Numbered from the stretch's first letter, positions 11,347-23,132 are shown. The stretch: DNA of 64,000 bases from Poa pratensis (GCA_947311845.1 CAMZMU010000034.1:91081263-91145262); one strand, 5' to 3'. Notes: a model not told the origin generated them from the sequence alone. Program-made: numbers and translations.

Positions 11347-11840
11347 GAGGGACTGAGATCCAGTGCCTTGACAGAGGCAAGGCACGTATGAACAGTACGG
11401 TGCCTTACATTGTTTACTCGTTTGGGCCTTATTATGGAAAGCTATCTAGGTTCCAATATACATAATTTTTTAGAAAACACGTGCTCAATTCTTTTCTTAG
11501 AAAGATCCAACTTTTTTGATGAATTAACCAAAATACATCACGCGAACAACAAAGATCCTCCATACAACTAGAAGTTACATCGAAGATCTTCAAAGTCATT
11601 ATATCTCGATTCTCTTGCATCTGGACATTATTCCAAAACTTTGGTGACAAAATAACATATATTTTGAGTTCTGATGTAGAAATTGTACCATTAGATTGCT
11701 CATGGAAACATATTACCATCATAGGTTATAAGTTACAACTGTTCCCGTAATTCTAAGTTACAACTATTCCCGTAATTCTTTTCCCAGACGGACTCGATCA
11801 TAAGTCTGTAAACGTTATGTCAGATCGATCGATCGACCCA
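11347..11840. repeat. Spacer with a 25-bp tandem duplication
   Basis: Mostly plain AT-rich sequence. At 11730-11754 and 11755-11779 a 25-bp unit beginning AAGTTACAACT and ending CCCGTAATTCT is repeated head to tail with one mismatch. No gene was recognised. Confidence 0.5.
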
Positions 11841-11843
11841 CCC

Positions 11844-12358
11844 TCATAAAAGGAAAGCGAAGTCGTGCGAGCACCACGGCCGTTGCACCTTGGAGAGAAG
11901 TTGAGGACACATCAGCGGCATCCTCTTCAACCCGGCCACCATGAAGGAAGTCCCTCGGGTTGAGAACTTGAGCTGCCGATTGGGCCTGGTCGGCGTGATA
12001 TCTGGTAGCGCGTCGGGGGCAGGCGGCGGGACGTGGTGGAAGACGAGAAGGTCGTTGAGATTACGCCCCAATCGACGGGCAAAGCCGAGCCGGGGAGGCG
12101 ACGGAGGCCGGGACCGCGATGGCAACACGACAGAGCGGGCAGGAGGCGTGCGCGCGGAGTCAGACGTCGATGTAGTCGGCGTTGAAAGCATGCACGGAGC
12201 TCGTCGCCTTAGGCAAACTCCCTCCAGGTGGCACAACACGCAGACACGCAGTCGCTGGCGCCGGCGAGAGGGTGCGGTAGATTTTGTCGTAGGTAGTGAC
12301 GGACGCGAAAGGAGTCGTTTTCCAGCGAGGAGCCGCTGCCACCCGCGCCACAGCCACG
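11844..12358 (-). pseudogene. RING-H2 (ATL-type) E3 ubiquitin ligase pseudogene
   Basis: On the minus strand a decayed RING-H2 core can be read: 'HAFNADYIDV', a stop, then 'LRAHASCPLCRVAIAVP' near 12190-12100. Functional ATL proteins have 'HAFHxxCIDxWLxxHxxCPLCR'. Here the expected Trp codon is TGA, one zinc-ligand Cys is Tyr and one His is Asn. Upstream, the first Cys pair region survives only as pieces in shifted frames (around 12230-12300). Downstream, an open frame continues to 11844. ATL genes are normally intronless, and the single-block layout fits that. It is non-functional as an E3 ligase. Confidence 0.65.
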
Positions 12359-12417
12359 GTTGACTGGTTTCAGAATTTTTCAGGTTGGTTCCACGAGGAG
12401 TGCACAAACCAGTCAAC
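12359..12417. repeat. Small inverted repeat (12-bp arms)
   Basis: GTTGACTGGTTT at 12359-12370 and its exact reverse complement at 12406-12417 enclose a 35-bp loop. This could be a short hairpin or the end of a small foldback insertion just upstream of the ATL relic. Confidence 0.5.
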
Positions 12418-12437
12418 TGGTAAATCTGCAGACTTTC

Positions 12438-12617
12438 GGGCTAGGAACCCTTCTGCTCCATGGTGGCGAGCTCCGGCTGGAGTTCGGCGAGGCGACGACG
12501 GCGTGGTGCTGTAGTGTCAGCTCTCTGTACTCTCCTTTTTTTCTTGCTTGTAATCCAACCTTGTACTGGTTCCTTCTAGTATGAATACAAGTATGAAAAA
12601 TTCAAAAAAAAAAAAAA
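12438..12617 (+). mobile_element. Short retroposed copy with poly(A) and 16-bp target duplication
   Basis: A 180-bp insert ends in an A tract. It is flanked by an exact direct repeat AAATCTGCAGACTTTC at 12422-12437 and 12618-12633 (the first AAA overlaps the tail). This is the signature of LINE-type target-primed insertion. The body has a polyadenylation-like trailer ('TTGTAATCC... AATACAAGTATGAAAAA'). No RNA polymerase III boxes are obvious, so a 5'-truncated LINE or retroposed transcript end is more likely than a SINE. Confidence 0.8.
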
Positions 12618-13039
12618 AAATCTGCAGACTTTCACCGAAGCAACTGGAGAGGGAGATGCGTTCTCATTATTTTAGTTGCCCTTCTTGTGGAAGCATTTGG
12701 CTTTGTACAAAGCACTATTTCATCAGCAGACAAAAAACAATGAGATCCATCCTTAACTAAGAAAATGAGCTATATGTTTTACTGCGAGTTATATGCAGCT
12801 CGACTTCAACTGATGTGAATTACGTAGCAAAATCCAACTCAACTCTAGCAGTGAACACAGTTCAACTTAAACAATTACCATCAAAACAATCAGACAAATA
12901 AAATTAGATAGAGGCAATTCAACATGCTGCAATAAATCTAAGCAAGCAAGCACGCAGTTCGTCCCCTATCAGTTGGTAATTGCATCGAAGCTGGCTGAAA
13001 CAAGCAAAGACAATTTGTTTCATACTTTCATGCGACTAG

Positions 13040-14066
13040 CTACGCCTGCTGCATACTGGTGGCGTTGCCGTGGCGCTCCATGACCCGCTGCATGGCAAGC
13101 GCCGCTGCCTCGCTGGCCCGCAGCGTCCCGCTCGCCATGATCGCTGTGAACTCCTTCATCACCTCCTCCTGCACCTTGCCCCTCGCGCTCCCCAGAGGGT
13201 CAGCCGCAGCGGGGGCGGCTTTATCCGGAGTCCCCTTCTCAGCCTTCTTCTCTGCTTCCTGCTTCGCAGAAGAGTCCGGAGTCACCGCACTAGTTGCGGC
13301 AGCAGGAGCCTTGCTAGCCGCAGCCGCCGGCGGTGGTACAGACACGGATGCCGGCGTGGGCACAAACTGCGTGGTCTGTGGCGGGGTGTTGTTCCGCAGC
13401 GAGGCCTCGAGGTTCTGGATCATGGGCAAGATCATGGCCCCCCCGGGGCTGGACATGACCTCGTTGGGGAGGCTGAGTATATAGTCGGGGATACCGGCGC
13501 CGACGAGGAACTGCGCCACCTCGTTGCTGAAGTTGTTGCAGTTGTGGCTCAGCAGGCGGTACGTCTCGGCGGTGTAGCGCGGCGCGATGTCGCGGAGGTA
13601 GTCCTCGAAGACCTCCCGCGGCAGGTGCGTGACGCCGAGGTCGACGACGCGGTAGGGGCGGCCGTACTGCGTGGCCCCCGCCGCCGTCGACTGGATCCCG
13701 CCTCCGAAGAAGTACTCCTTCCCGTACACCACCACGCCCGTGTGCCTGGAGGGATGGACGGACGGACGCGGGTCAGCGTGAGTGTTTGTTGATGGATCGG
13801 AGGATTGGGGAGGGGAGGGGGAGAGGGGGCTGACCAGATGCCCTCGATGGGCTTGCCGAGGAAGGAGGTGGAGAGCTGGCGCGCGAGGCCGTTGCTGAGG
13901 TCGTACACGTTCAGCGACACCTTGTGCCCCTCCTGCAGCCATTAGAGACAACAACAAGAAGCAGAGTCAGATCCCGAACCAATTCGATCGACCGCGCGAA
14001 CCACCCCGCCGAAGAACAACATAATCGAAAGGAGAAGGGGGATCGATGGAGCTTTACCTCCGCCAT
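13040..14066 (-). CDS. DeSI-like PPPDE thiol peptidase (3 exons)
   Basis: Plant homologue of the DeSI family (PPPDE fold), papain-like isopeptidases linked to SUMO/ubiquitin removal. Exons: 14066-14058 (only Met-Ala-Glu), 13932-13835 and 13745-13040, joining in frame to 270 residues. The catalytic His is in 'WHTGVVVYG' (about residue 37). The catalytic Cys is in 'SHNCNNFSNEVAQFL' (about 105). The substrate groove motif 'YGKEYFFGGGIQ' is present. A Pro/Ala-rich linker (about 165-225) leads to a helical C-terminus ending in 'RHGNATSMQQA'. The tiny first exon is supported by consensus splice sites and by the family's N-terminal layout ('VxLNVYDLSNGLA'). The start region is GC-rich. A fragment of this gene's 3' end lies at 5139-5295. 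Confidence 0.94.
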
Positions 14067-15829
14067 TATCGCCCGAGAATTCGACGAATCGCGACACTAA
14101 CGAACCAGTCGAATCTTGAGGAGGAAGACGGCCGAAAGGAACGAGAGCACGCGCGGATCTGGGAGCCGGTGAGACAGAGACCGGAGGCGCGACGCGAACG
14201 ATGAATAAATAAAAAACGCCGGGAAATTAAACCGGAGACTTAATGGCGGAAGGTTCTGGAGCCGCTCCTTTACGGAGGCGTGCGGGATCTCTGGTCCGTC
14301 CGATGGGGCTTGGACGGCGGATGGCGTGTGCGGGGTTGGCTTTCGTGGAAGATTCGTGAGCTTGTCGGGATGGGACGGGGACGTTCTAGAAGAAAGGCTG
14401 GTAGGGTTTTTGGGTTCGGTTGCGGACCTGGTCGGGCTCGATTCGGAGTCCGACGCGTGGTTGGTTGGTTGGGCAGTTGCGTGCGTACGGGTCCGTCGGT
14501 CAGGCGTGACGTACGGCTTTGTGTTTGTTCGAGATTCCGTTCGCAACCGTCAGGGATGGAAACGCGTTTCAAAAACGAGGTGAATCATGTGTGACGCAAC
14601 ACAATTGCTCTTCCTAAAGGATTCAATTAACCATGACATTCCAATCCTATGGGTTTCCTATTCCTACATTTTTCCTATCCTATGAATCAAATGAGCCCTT
14701 GGGGAGAACGAGTAAGGAGGCTCACTAGAGCTCGTTTTCTAAAATATCTGAAAATGGTAGTTTAGGGTTTAAATAAAAATATAAACTTATTTTTAAAGTT
14801 TTTATTGTATAGCCCAGAATATAATGTCTTTTTTAACAAAACTTGTGGCTACGTACCATATGTTTTTATGTAGTTGTATACTTTTTTGTTATTTTTAATA
14901 CATAAAAGTATCGTTTTCTAGTTTTTGAAAAAATAAAATAATTACTGCTCAGGTGAAAAACTAACATTGATCTTGGAAAATAGTATGGTCAAAATGAGCA
15001 CACATCTTTATATGAGGTTTAACTAATAAAGGATCCTTTAGATCCCAAATCTGTTACGGAAAACTGATAAAACAAAACTGTTAAATTTATACACTAGAAG
15101 TTTCAATAAATATAGTTACATGTCGTATACTAGAAACCACGATTAATTTATATTTGTTAGGTCATACGTGTAATAGATCATTAACATATACGTATGCACC
15201 ATAAATGTTTTGCTATTGTTAAAATTTAATTCATGAAGAAACTTCTATTGTAATTATTGTTTAAATTTTAGTATGACACAATTGTTTTGAATATATGTTT
15301 AAATTTATACTAATGAATATTTTAGATAACATTAGCAACATTTTTGTTTTGTCAACAATGCCAGAATTATAATAAAAACAATTACTAGTTAATAAAGTCG
15401 TATAAAAATAAAAAAATTTAAAGTGTTAAAGTTCAGTATAAATTACATATATTTTTATTTGACTCATGTGGAACGGGCCGTCCTCTAGTGACACACATCC
15501 GTACTACAATCCACCTACGATCTGATGGTTCGTGTGATGAGCTCATCGAGGTGTCTGCACAAATTAATCATCGACACACCTTCTCGCGGTGCCGGTTAGG
15601 ATTGCATAGGTTATCTAGTTAGGATTGCGTATGGCATGTGATCTTTAGTGCAATGTTCATAGTTTTTTCTTCAGTGTCGATCAATTTTGATGTACTCAAC
15701 TTTTTACATGTATGAAGTCTTCACATTTGGTATGTTGTTGCACATGCCAAGTAGTTGTGCTCTTTCTAATCATAGTGCTTGGAACCGCTATTTAATGTAC
15801 CTTTATTTATTTTGAGGAATCATATATTG
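14067..15829. other. DeSI upstream region, then AT-rich spacer
   Basis: Bases 14067-14590 are the GC-rich leader and promoter side of the DeSI gene. The antisense open frames there look like base-composition artefacts. Around 14610-14700 the sequence 'CCAATCCTATGGGTTTCC...' looks like a common grass MITE terminus, but no partner end was paired. From 14700 to 15830 it is very AT-rich, with no gene recognised. Confidence 0.35.
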
Positions 15830-15892
15830 ACATTTTTTCAAAACACTTCATAGAAAAGAAAACACAACTAAAACACATTAACTACAAACATG

Positions 15893-16550
15893 ATATGACA
15901 AATGCCAACTTAACTAATGCTAAGTTCATTTGCGCACGTTCAAGCTCCGAACACCAAGATGGATTTAAAATTTGGCAGCCAACATCATACGGCCTAAACA
16001 ATGATATTGTATTTGTAATGGAGAGTCTTGATCAATCGTCCTCGACTTGCGGAGGACTCTCATGGTGCTTTGTTCTCTTGTTCCATTCAGACATCTCTCC
16101 ATGGTAAAATGCTCTATTGTTTTTCTCAATGAAACATTCATGCTTTCTACTAATGGTTATCATTTTCTGTCCCATCTTCATGGATCTCAGGTTAGATACA
16201 CCGGCACATCCACAGTGTCTATGAATAAAAGGCTTGTTTGTTCTTCCCCAATATCTCACCTTGTCACATGTTGGTTTTGTCAACCATGCCAACTACCAAC
16301 TTCCATTAGAAAAACAACTAAGAATGGCTTAAGAGTAACATGCATACCAAAAAGGCACTGCATCACTAATTTATATTGAAAGACTACACTATGTTCGAAG
16401 CACTATATTCACACATAGTTGGTGACATTATTTCTACCAAACCATTTATTTTTCGGGAGGAAACACGACATGTGTGTGTGGTCTCCGGAAAGTTCCTTTA
16501 TTCGTTTTGCAATGTAAGTAGTAACTAACATCTACTTCATTAAAAAAAAG
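15893..16550. repeat. Duplicated flank of CER1 relic, copy 1
   Basis: This segment is a diverged direct copy of 17395-18000. Shared blocks in the same order include 'GGAGGACTCTCATGGTGCTTTG', 'TCTTCATGGATCTCAGGTTA', 'TTCTTCCCCAATATCTCACC' and an 'AAAGTTCCTTTATTCG' block. It sits immediately beyond the last-exon relic of a CER1-like gene, so the duplication unit was exon plus 3' flank. Confidence 0.65.
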
Positions 16551-16566
16551 TGTCATGTACGGTGTA

Positions 16567-17140
16567 CCTGATGGGAACCGTTGAGAGAGGCGCACCACGT
16601 CTTGTCGACGCCAGTGAAAACGTCGCCACCGCACTCGTAGCCGGCCATTTCTCCAGCGCTTGCACGATCCACGCCGCTATCGCTCGTGAACTAAATATTA
16701 CTCCGTAGAACAGAGACACTGTTTTTGTGCTGCTCAAAACTCCGCAGCTTCTCTGATTCTATTCGTCTCCTTTTATTCAGAGTACAAGGGGAAAACGTGA
16801 GCCACGATATCCTTGCGTTCGTGCCATCCCACAAACAGATCGTGAACCTGTGTGACTCGCTCCAGGTTGTTGCAAAAGAACCGGAGTCAACTCTAACTCA
16901 AAAAACAGCTAACACCTAAAGTCTGACGAAACTGAAGAAAATGGCACCTAACAGTGAAATTCAGAAATCGACAACAGCAGGGTTTATCAACAGCCGCGCA
17001 CCATCCGATCGTCGACGATCTTTGTCTTCAGGCCGTACTTCCTGACCACGTACAGCTCCGCGTTCCTGTTCAGTTCGAACCCATGTACGTACGCACGCAT
17101 CAACGTCTAAACAAGCAAGTCGATGAATGTCAGTGACTCG
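16567..17140 (-). pseudogene. CER1-like gene relic 1 (exon 8 and exon 5 pieces)
   Basis: Bases 16590-16685 resemble the last exon of the intact CER1-like gene (20105-20195; shared 'CTTGTCGACGCC' and 'TTTCTCCAGCGC'). Bases 16990-17090 resemble its exon 5 start plus adjacent intron (20975-21065; shared 'TCGTCGACGATCTT', 'GTCTTCAGGCCG' and 'CACGTACAGCTCC'). Order and strand match the intact gene; exons 6 and 7 are missing. The gap at about 16712-16940 holds an unrelated LTR-like piece similar to 850-1075. Frames are broken throughout. Confidence 0.7.
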
Positions 17141-17394
17141 ATTAATTAGTGTCACTTAATTTGTCCCAACACTACAAAGTTTAGGAGTACTAGCATCGTT
17201 TCCTCAAGTGAGTATGTGTGAGCTCTTTAATCTGAGGATTTTTCAAAAAAATTGGATTATTTGTGCAATTTGCAGGGCTAGGAACCTCTATTCAATATGC
17301 CCAGTACTAACGTTTTCCAGAACACATACTTCATAGAAGATTAAGAGCAGTAGAAATACAATAATTACATATATGATATGCAGGGATGATAGTT

Positions 17395-18000
17395 ACAAAA
17401 AAAAATGCAGAAATAAGGATCCCAACCTGCTACATTTGCGAACATTCACGAGTCACGACTCCGAACAGCAGGATGGAGATAAAAAAACTGGCATGCCACG
17501 TCATCGACCTTAACATCAATCTTGTACATACATGTACAAGTATAGCCGTCCTCCGCGAAGACTCTCATGATGCTTTGTCCTCTTGCTCCATTTCGATTTC
17601 CCTCCGTGGTATAATTCTCGATTGTTTTTCTTAAAAGAAGTTACACGGCTTCCCACCAATGGTCGAAAATTTTCTACCTAGATTTCATGGACCTCAGGTT
17701 ATATACAACACTGCATCAACGGTGTGGAATGGATAAAAGCCATGTTTGTTCTTCCCCAATATCTCACCTCATCGCATATTGGTTTTTTCAACCGTGTCAA
17801 CTATCAACTTCCATTCGAAAAACACTATGTTTGAAGCACTATACTCACACATAGTTGGTGATATTATTTCTCACCAAACCCTTGTTTATCCAGAGGAGAC
17901 ACAACATGCGTGTCTGGGTTACAGAAAGTTCCTTTATTCGGTTATGCAATGTAAGTACTAACATCTGCTTCATTCAAAAAGTAATGAAAACCGTTGGGAT
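17395..18000. repeat. Duplicated flank of CER1 relic, copy 2
   Basis: Second copy of the unit at 15893-16550, in the same orientation. It also matches 4611-4900 more weakly. It has no coding content of its own. Confidence 0.6.
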
Positions 18001-18154
18001 GTAGGTTGAATATATCCGTTGTCATTCCTTTTGTGTCAAGTACCTCATGGTAAGCTCATGCTAATAGTTTTGAATGGAGCTTCTGATGTTTCTAACTTCC
18101 CGTGATAACCTTACATCGAACGTTGAACCTGGATCTCCTTGTCCATCACATTCA

Positions 18155-18345
18155 GATGGAGCATCGTTTGCCTGCAGCTTCGCGTGGGCGTTGTATGGGT
18201 GAAAGCCGTTAGCGAGGCCGGGGTGGCAGTGTGGCACTACACGCATTGTCGATGCCGGTGATGGTGTCGCCTCACTCGTAGCCGGTCCACTTCTCCGGCA
18301 TGTGCATGATCCCCACTCATCACCCAGTTTTGCAACCAAAGGATG
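18155..18345 (-). pseudogene. CER1-like gene relic 2 (last exon only)
   Basis: Bases 18173-18330 follow the last exon of the intact CER1-like gene (20056-20200), sharing 'CTGCAGCTTCGCGTGGGCGT', 'CGATGCCGGTGA' and 'CCACTTCTCC'. Small indels break the frame. It is closer to the parent than relic 1 over the first 40 bases, which suggests separate duplication events. Confidence 0.7.
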
Positions 18346-18859
18346 CATCAACATGACCGATATGCGTAACAAGTTTTGGTCTGCATCACATCATAAGACA
18401 AAAATGTACTTGAAATCACACTGAGCTGAGATGGAAGTTTGCAAAGTGTTGGGCACAAATCTTCAACAAAACGATAGCAGAGATAGTGGTACATTAGGAA
18501 TTGCATTTTTCCTACCAAACACACGATATGTGCAGTGTAAGCCGACGCCTCACTGGATATACCTAAGTAATATATGAAGAAAATTAAGTGTACTGAAGAC
18601 GAGCCAAGATATGTACACCAACAAGGCAATGCGCGATCTGATTTATGTTGAAGTTTTGATTGTATCTGAACCTTTCAAACACTAAAGTATAGACTTTTTA
18701 ACCTTTATAAGCACATAGGTGCCATATTCTACCCTCTAGTAATTTATTTCTGGTTCGAACTTTATTGTTGCCGGGAGAGGATGTGAGTATGTGACATTCA
18801 AATTAATAAAACTATTTTTTATCGAAAAAGATATTGTAGTCGTTTATTGATAGAAACGT

Positions 18860-19195
18860 TTTGGCTCCCATGTACATATGTACACTTTATTTAAAATACA
18901 ATTTTAAACGTATTTGAAATGTAAAAAAAACTTATATATAAATTCACGCATAGATCTTAAAATTCTATGTGTTCACACAGTGGTTTCATGAAAACCAACA
19001 ATTTGTGGTCTGTGTAAAAAAAATTGATACTAAAATAAATCCTTTCACGAGACATTTTTTACTCTATTTTACACAGGCCACAAAAAATATCGGTTTTCTG
19101 CGAAACCACTCTGTGGACACATAGAATGTGACTCCTTTTAACACTTTTAAATGTGTTTTCTAAATACCGGATCCATATGCACCCGGTAGACAAAC
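18860..19195. mobile_element. Foldback MITE
   Basis: 'ATTCTATGTGTTCACACAGTGG' (about 18963) pairs with 'CCACTCTGTGGACACATAGAAT' (about 19106). The arms continue outward ('TTTAAACGTATTTGAAATG' against 'ACACTTTTAAATGTGTTTTC') and inward ('GTGGTCTGTGTAAA' against 'TTTACACAGGCCAC'). The target duplication could not be fixed. It does not code. Confidence 0.6.
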
Positions 19196-19324
19196 TGGAT
19201 TTCACTCATTTATTTGTTATATCAGTGGATTGCACTTTAAGCTGGTGTCCCGGCACAAAACCGTGATTGTTCCACCGCCTTGCTATAAAGACGTACGGGG
19301 CGGGGCACGGAAATATTAAGCGGA

Positions 19325-19720
19325 AAGTCTATTTGTCTCCCGAATTCGAGTGCTCTCTGCTATTTAAAATATGTATAGGTCTCAAAAAGTTATAAAAATA
19401 TCCGAACATGGCCAATGATATATCCTATAAGCATGGAAAATCAAATGCAAAAATTATATGTATTAAGGGCTACAAAAAGACAAAATCTGATAGAGATTTG
19501 AAAATATGTATACTTAGATCCACGCTTTTATTATTTTTGTGTAGATTCGAATAGAAAGTATTTAAAATTGATATTTTACACTTTCGTGGGATACATCATC
19601 TGCTATGTTCAGATTTGTTTTCAATTTTTATGAAACTTTGGATATATGATTTTTGATTATTTTTTTAAATAACAAGATCACTGGAATCTTGGAAGCCAAA
19701 AATCTCCACTCCATATTTAG
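19325..19720. mobile_element. Degenerate foldback element, family with 43271 and 58373
   Basis: The left part ('CTCGAAAAAGTTATAAAAAT'-like, then 'GATATATCCTATAAGCATG') pairs imperfectly with the right part ('GGGATACATCATC', then 'TTTTTATGAAACTTTGG'). The same 'GATG(A)TGTATCCTATAGACGTGCAAAA' type of arm is found at 43360, so I treat them as one AT-rich foldback family. The two arms are well diverged. Confidence 0.45.
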
Positions 19721-20037
19721 CCCATAAAGTCAGGCCGCACCGCAACACCTTCTTCGTACCACTCACAAGATTAGATTCACATCTCGACGAACAGAAGATA
19801 CTCATACTCGCACTTGTTCATTAGCTTAACCAGACAGATACTACTACAAGTACAGGTAATAGTGTATATACCCCAATGCAATTACGCAAGAGGATCACAC
19901 CTAGAAGAACAAGGAGAGACCGATATCATAGCACTATAGCGGAGAATCTTCGTACATGATACTACTAGTAAATATATCAGATTCAGACAAAGCCGGTCGA
20001 TCGATCGATCGATAGATCAGTGGGTAGTACGCCTCGT

Positions 20038-23020
20038 TCAGTTGGCGTTACCGTCTCCCTGCAGCTTCGCGTGGGCGTCGTCGTAGGGGCGGAAGCCGTG
20101 CGCGAGGGCGGCGCGCCAGACCTTGTCGACGCCGGTGACCGCGTCGCCGCACTCGTTCCCGGCCCACTTCTCCAGCGCGTGCACGATCCCCGCCGCCCGC
20201 CATGCGCTCATCACCCTCCTCGGCAGCCAGTTCTTCATGCAAGCAAAAATAATGTGAGACATTTGATCGATTGATCGATCCGTACAAAGTCTTGGTCTGT
20301 GTTGCATCCAAGACACTGCGATGGTTCTGGTTACCTCGCAGGCGTGGAGGTTCTCGTAGGAGTCCGGCACGACGAGCGCCGGCGTGCTGTGGTATATGCA
20401 GTCGCCGCGGGTAGTGTTGAGAGGGAACTGCGAGTATGGCACGAAGTGGACGCCCCGCTGCGCCCGCTCCTGCTGCTGCGCCGTCAGGCCGTCGCCGACG
20501 AGCCACACCTGCATGCACGCACAGCACGTTTCAGGCCGAGAGCACGACCAAAACGACAGCAAACTGGCAAACTGCAGCAAATTTGGAGTCTGTACCTTGC
20601 TGCTATAGCTGCCCGACAGAGCCAGTTGACTCCGCAGCTCCAGGCTTATCTGCCGCTTCAGAGTCTCGTACAGATCCTCGTCTGCCACCCGAACCTGTTA
20701 ATTAACCCAACCAAGAAAATGATTACATCGATCATACTAGTACGTGACTTCATCCTGGTCTTCGAGGACAACTACAATGCGTCAACAGATCGAGTTTGTC
20801 AGTTGGTTCATCTTCTGAAATCTGAACATGAGGAACAGTGTAGTAGCACTGTACCTGGATCTCTCGCTCGCAGAGGGCTTGGGCCAGCACGGCCACGACC
20901 TTGCTGCTCTCCTTCCCCAGCAGGAGCACTTCCTTGGCGCCCCGAGGGATCATGTGGAGCACGGCGCCGACGGCGAGGCTGGTCCCGTCGACGATCTTCG
21001 TCTTCAGGCCGGGCTTCCTGATCACGTACAGCTCCCCGTTCCGGTTCATTTCGTACCCCTGCATCCACGCATCAAACAACGAGTGTCAAAGCGATGTCAT
21101 GTCAGCAGCTCAATTAGCATCATTTCATAGTACTCTTTAGCTGGAGATTTTTCTTGGTTTTTAAATACGTCTACTGCTCTATCTTTAGTCTGAAGAATGA
21201 AACCAAATCATCATTTACTTTATATACAGTACATTCATAGCTTTGCTGCCGTGCTGCACCTCACACCCACTCTCTGAATCTCGCATTGAAGCCCGGTTGT
21301 AAATGCTAGTGTCAGTGAATGTAATGCAGTGTATTGATGAAGAAGGTGGTGGATGGATGTGCTTGCCTGATTCAGGAGGCCCAGTGTGAGGACTGCGGCG
21401 CCACTTGCCTCGGCGTCAGACACCGCCTTCTCGATCAGCCGGCTCACCGCGTACCCATCCTTCTTCGACGTGTACTGCACAAATAAATACACACTCACGT
21501 CAATGCCATCGACACGCATTGATTAAATTCGCAGAAGTCACATGAATCCTCTCAGTCCCGTCAATTTTTAAAACATCCTTTCAGCTACACAAATAATATA
21601 TTAATCTCTCAAAAAAGAATTTCGACCAAGAATGGAAGAACTAAGGAATGCTGGCCATTGTTAAAGTTTGTTCGTCTGTTGCTGTTACCTGGGAGGTGTA
21701 TCTGGGCACGACCCACGTCTCGACGCTGAGCTTGCCCATCCGGTTGGCCTCGGATCGGAACGCGCTCCTCCCAAATACCGACGCCAGCACGGCGAGCGGC
21801 CGCTCCAGCACCGCCGCCACTGCCAGCGCCGAGCCGGAGACGAGCGGCGCCGAGGCCAGGGATGCGAAGCCGAGACGGAGGTGGAGGAGCGAGCCCGGCG
21901 CGGTGAGATGCGTGAGGTGGACGACGTCGGGGGCCTCCTCCCTGACACCGTGCAGCGTCCGCTCGTACAGGTCCTCGCTCGACTTGTCCATCGTCCCGTA
22001 CACGTAGTCGTAGAACGGCACGAACAGCGAGTAGTTCGTCCTGAACTGCGTGTGGTGCAGCGAGTGGAACGATGGAGTGTACATGAGGAGCTTGAGAGGG
22101 GGGAAGAGGTCGAAGAGGGCCTTGGGGACGAGCTCGAAGTTGCAGTGGCCCAGGTAGTTCATGAAGTCGATGTACACGAGGTAGCCGTTGGCGACGGCGA
22201 CGGAGCCCGTGCCGGTGGCCATCATGGTGAGGAGCGGGATGGCGAAGAGGCCGAAGTAGACGGCCTCCTCGGCGAAGGGGTGGATGACGGAGGTGACGGG
22301 CTCGGTGACGATGGAGGCGTGGTGGTGCGAGTGGTACCGGGAGTAGAGGTAGTGGTGGTGCAGCGCCCGGTGGATCCAGTAGTAGAGGAACTCGACGGGG
22401 CCGATGTGGAGGAGCGCCGTCAGGAGGAGGCCGCCGGAGTTCCACCACGGCAGGCCCTGCGTCATCGGCACCACCGAGTTGAACACGTAGTAGAGTAGCG
22501 CCGTCAGGATGATCTGGTCATCCCTGCATCCAAGAAACACACACACGTACATCAGCCATGGGTGCTCGCCATTGCCACATGCATGCAAGAACCATACACT
22601 CATCAGCCAGTATGAGATTACCAGTTCCTTTCACGGTCGACCTGGTCAAAGTCGAGGCTCTTGTTGATGATGCGGTGCTTGGACCGGGCGGTCTGGTGGC
22701 GGGAGACGGAGATCCAGAGCTGGGTGTAGAGCAGCCGGAGGAGCACCGTCGGCAGCACGAAGAAGCTGAGCAGGTCGCCGTCCTCGCCTCGCAGCTTCGC
22801 CGCCGCGAAGCTGTACGTGCTGTACGCCGCCCACGGAGCCACCAGCGCGTACTTGATTCACCCAAAAACAGAGTCGATTATTGCAAGGATGAATGAATGT
22901 TTATGCCATGCATGTTTATGCATGTCACACAAATTTGCATGCATGAAGCCATGAACATACCTTGTAATTCCCGAGGTCGTGCCATGGCCACCGGGTGAGA
23001 GGGCCTGGCTTGGAGGCCAT
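20038..23020 (-). CDS. CER1-like: CER1-like very-long-chain aldehyde decarbonylase (8 exons)
   Basis: ER membrane enzyme of cuticular wax synthesis. In plants CER1 acts with CER3 and cytochrome b5 to turn very-long-chain acyl-CoA-derived aldehydes into alkanes. Exons: 23020-22961, 22851-22622, 22523-21689, 21474-21367, 21058-20855, 20694-20596, 20508-20335, 20232-20038. They total 634 residues, the family's normal size. The fatty-acid-hydroxylase domain holds all three His boxes: HRALH (about 148-152), HSHHH (about 161-165) and HSLHH (about 250-254). Several hydrophobic segments precede them, and the C-terminal WAX2/CER1 domain follows ('VDGTSLAVGAVLHMIP', 'ECGDAVTGVDKVWRAALAHGF'). Intron 4 is best read with a GC donor (CAG|gcaagc at 21366), since the next exon gives 'LLNQGYEMNRNG' in frame. 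Relics of this gene lie 2-4 kb downstream of its 3' end. The gene looks intact. Confidence 0.94.
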
Positions 23021-23132
23021 CTCGTTTCACAGAGCAGGCTGTGAGGCGTACTGAGCTTTGTGTGGCTAGGGGGCACTTGCAGGGTTTGGAACGGGGGTGG
23101 GAGGTGGCCATTGCAGAGGATGCCCTGCTCGG

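Noticed and set aside
13059..13792. Long plus-strand open frames across the DeSI gene
   Set aside because: They are antisense shadows of a GC-rich exon with intact catalytic motifs on the minus strand.
21609..22498. Open frames of about 276 codons on both strands over CER1 exon 3
   Set aside because: Only the minus-strand frame with His boxes is real; the others follow from high GC.
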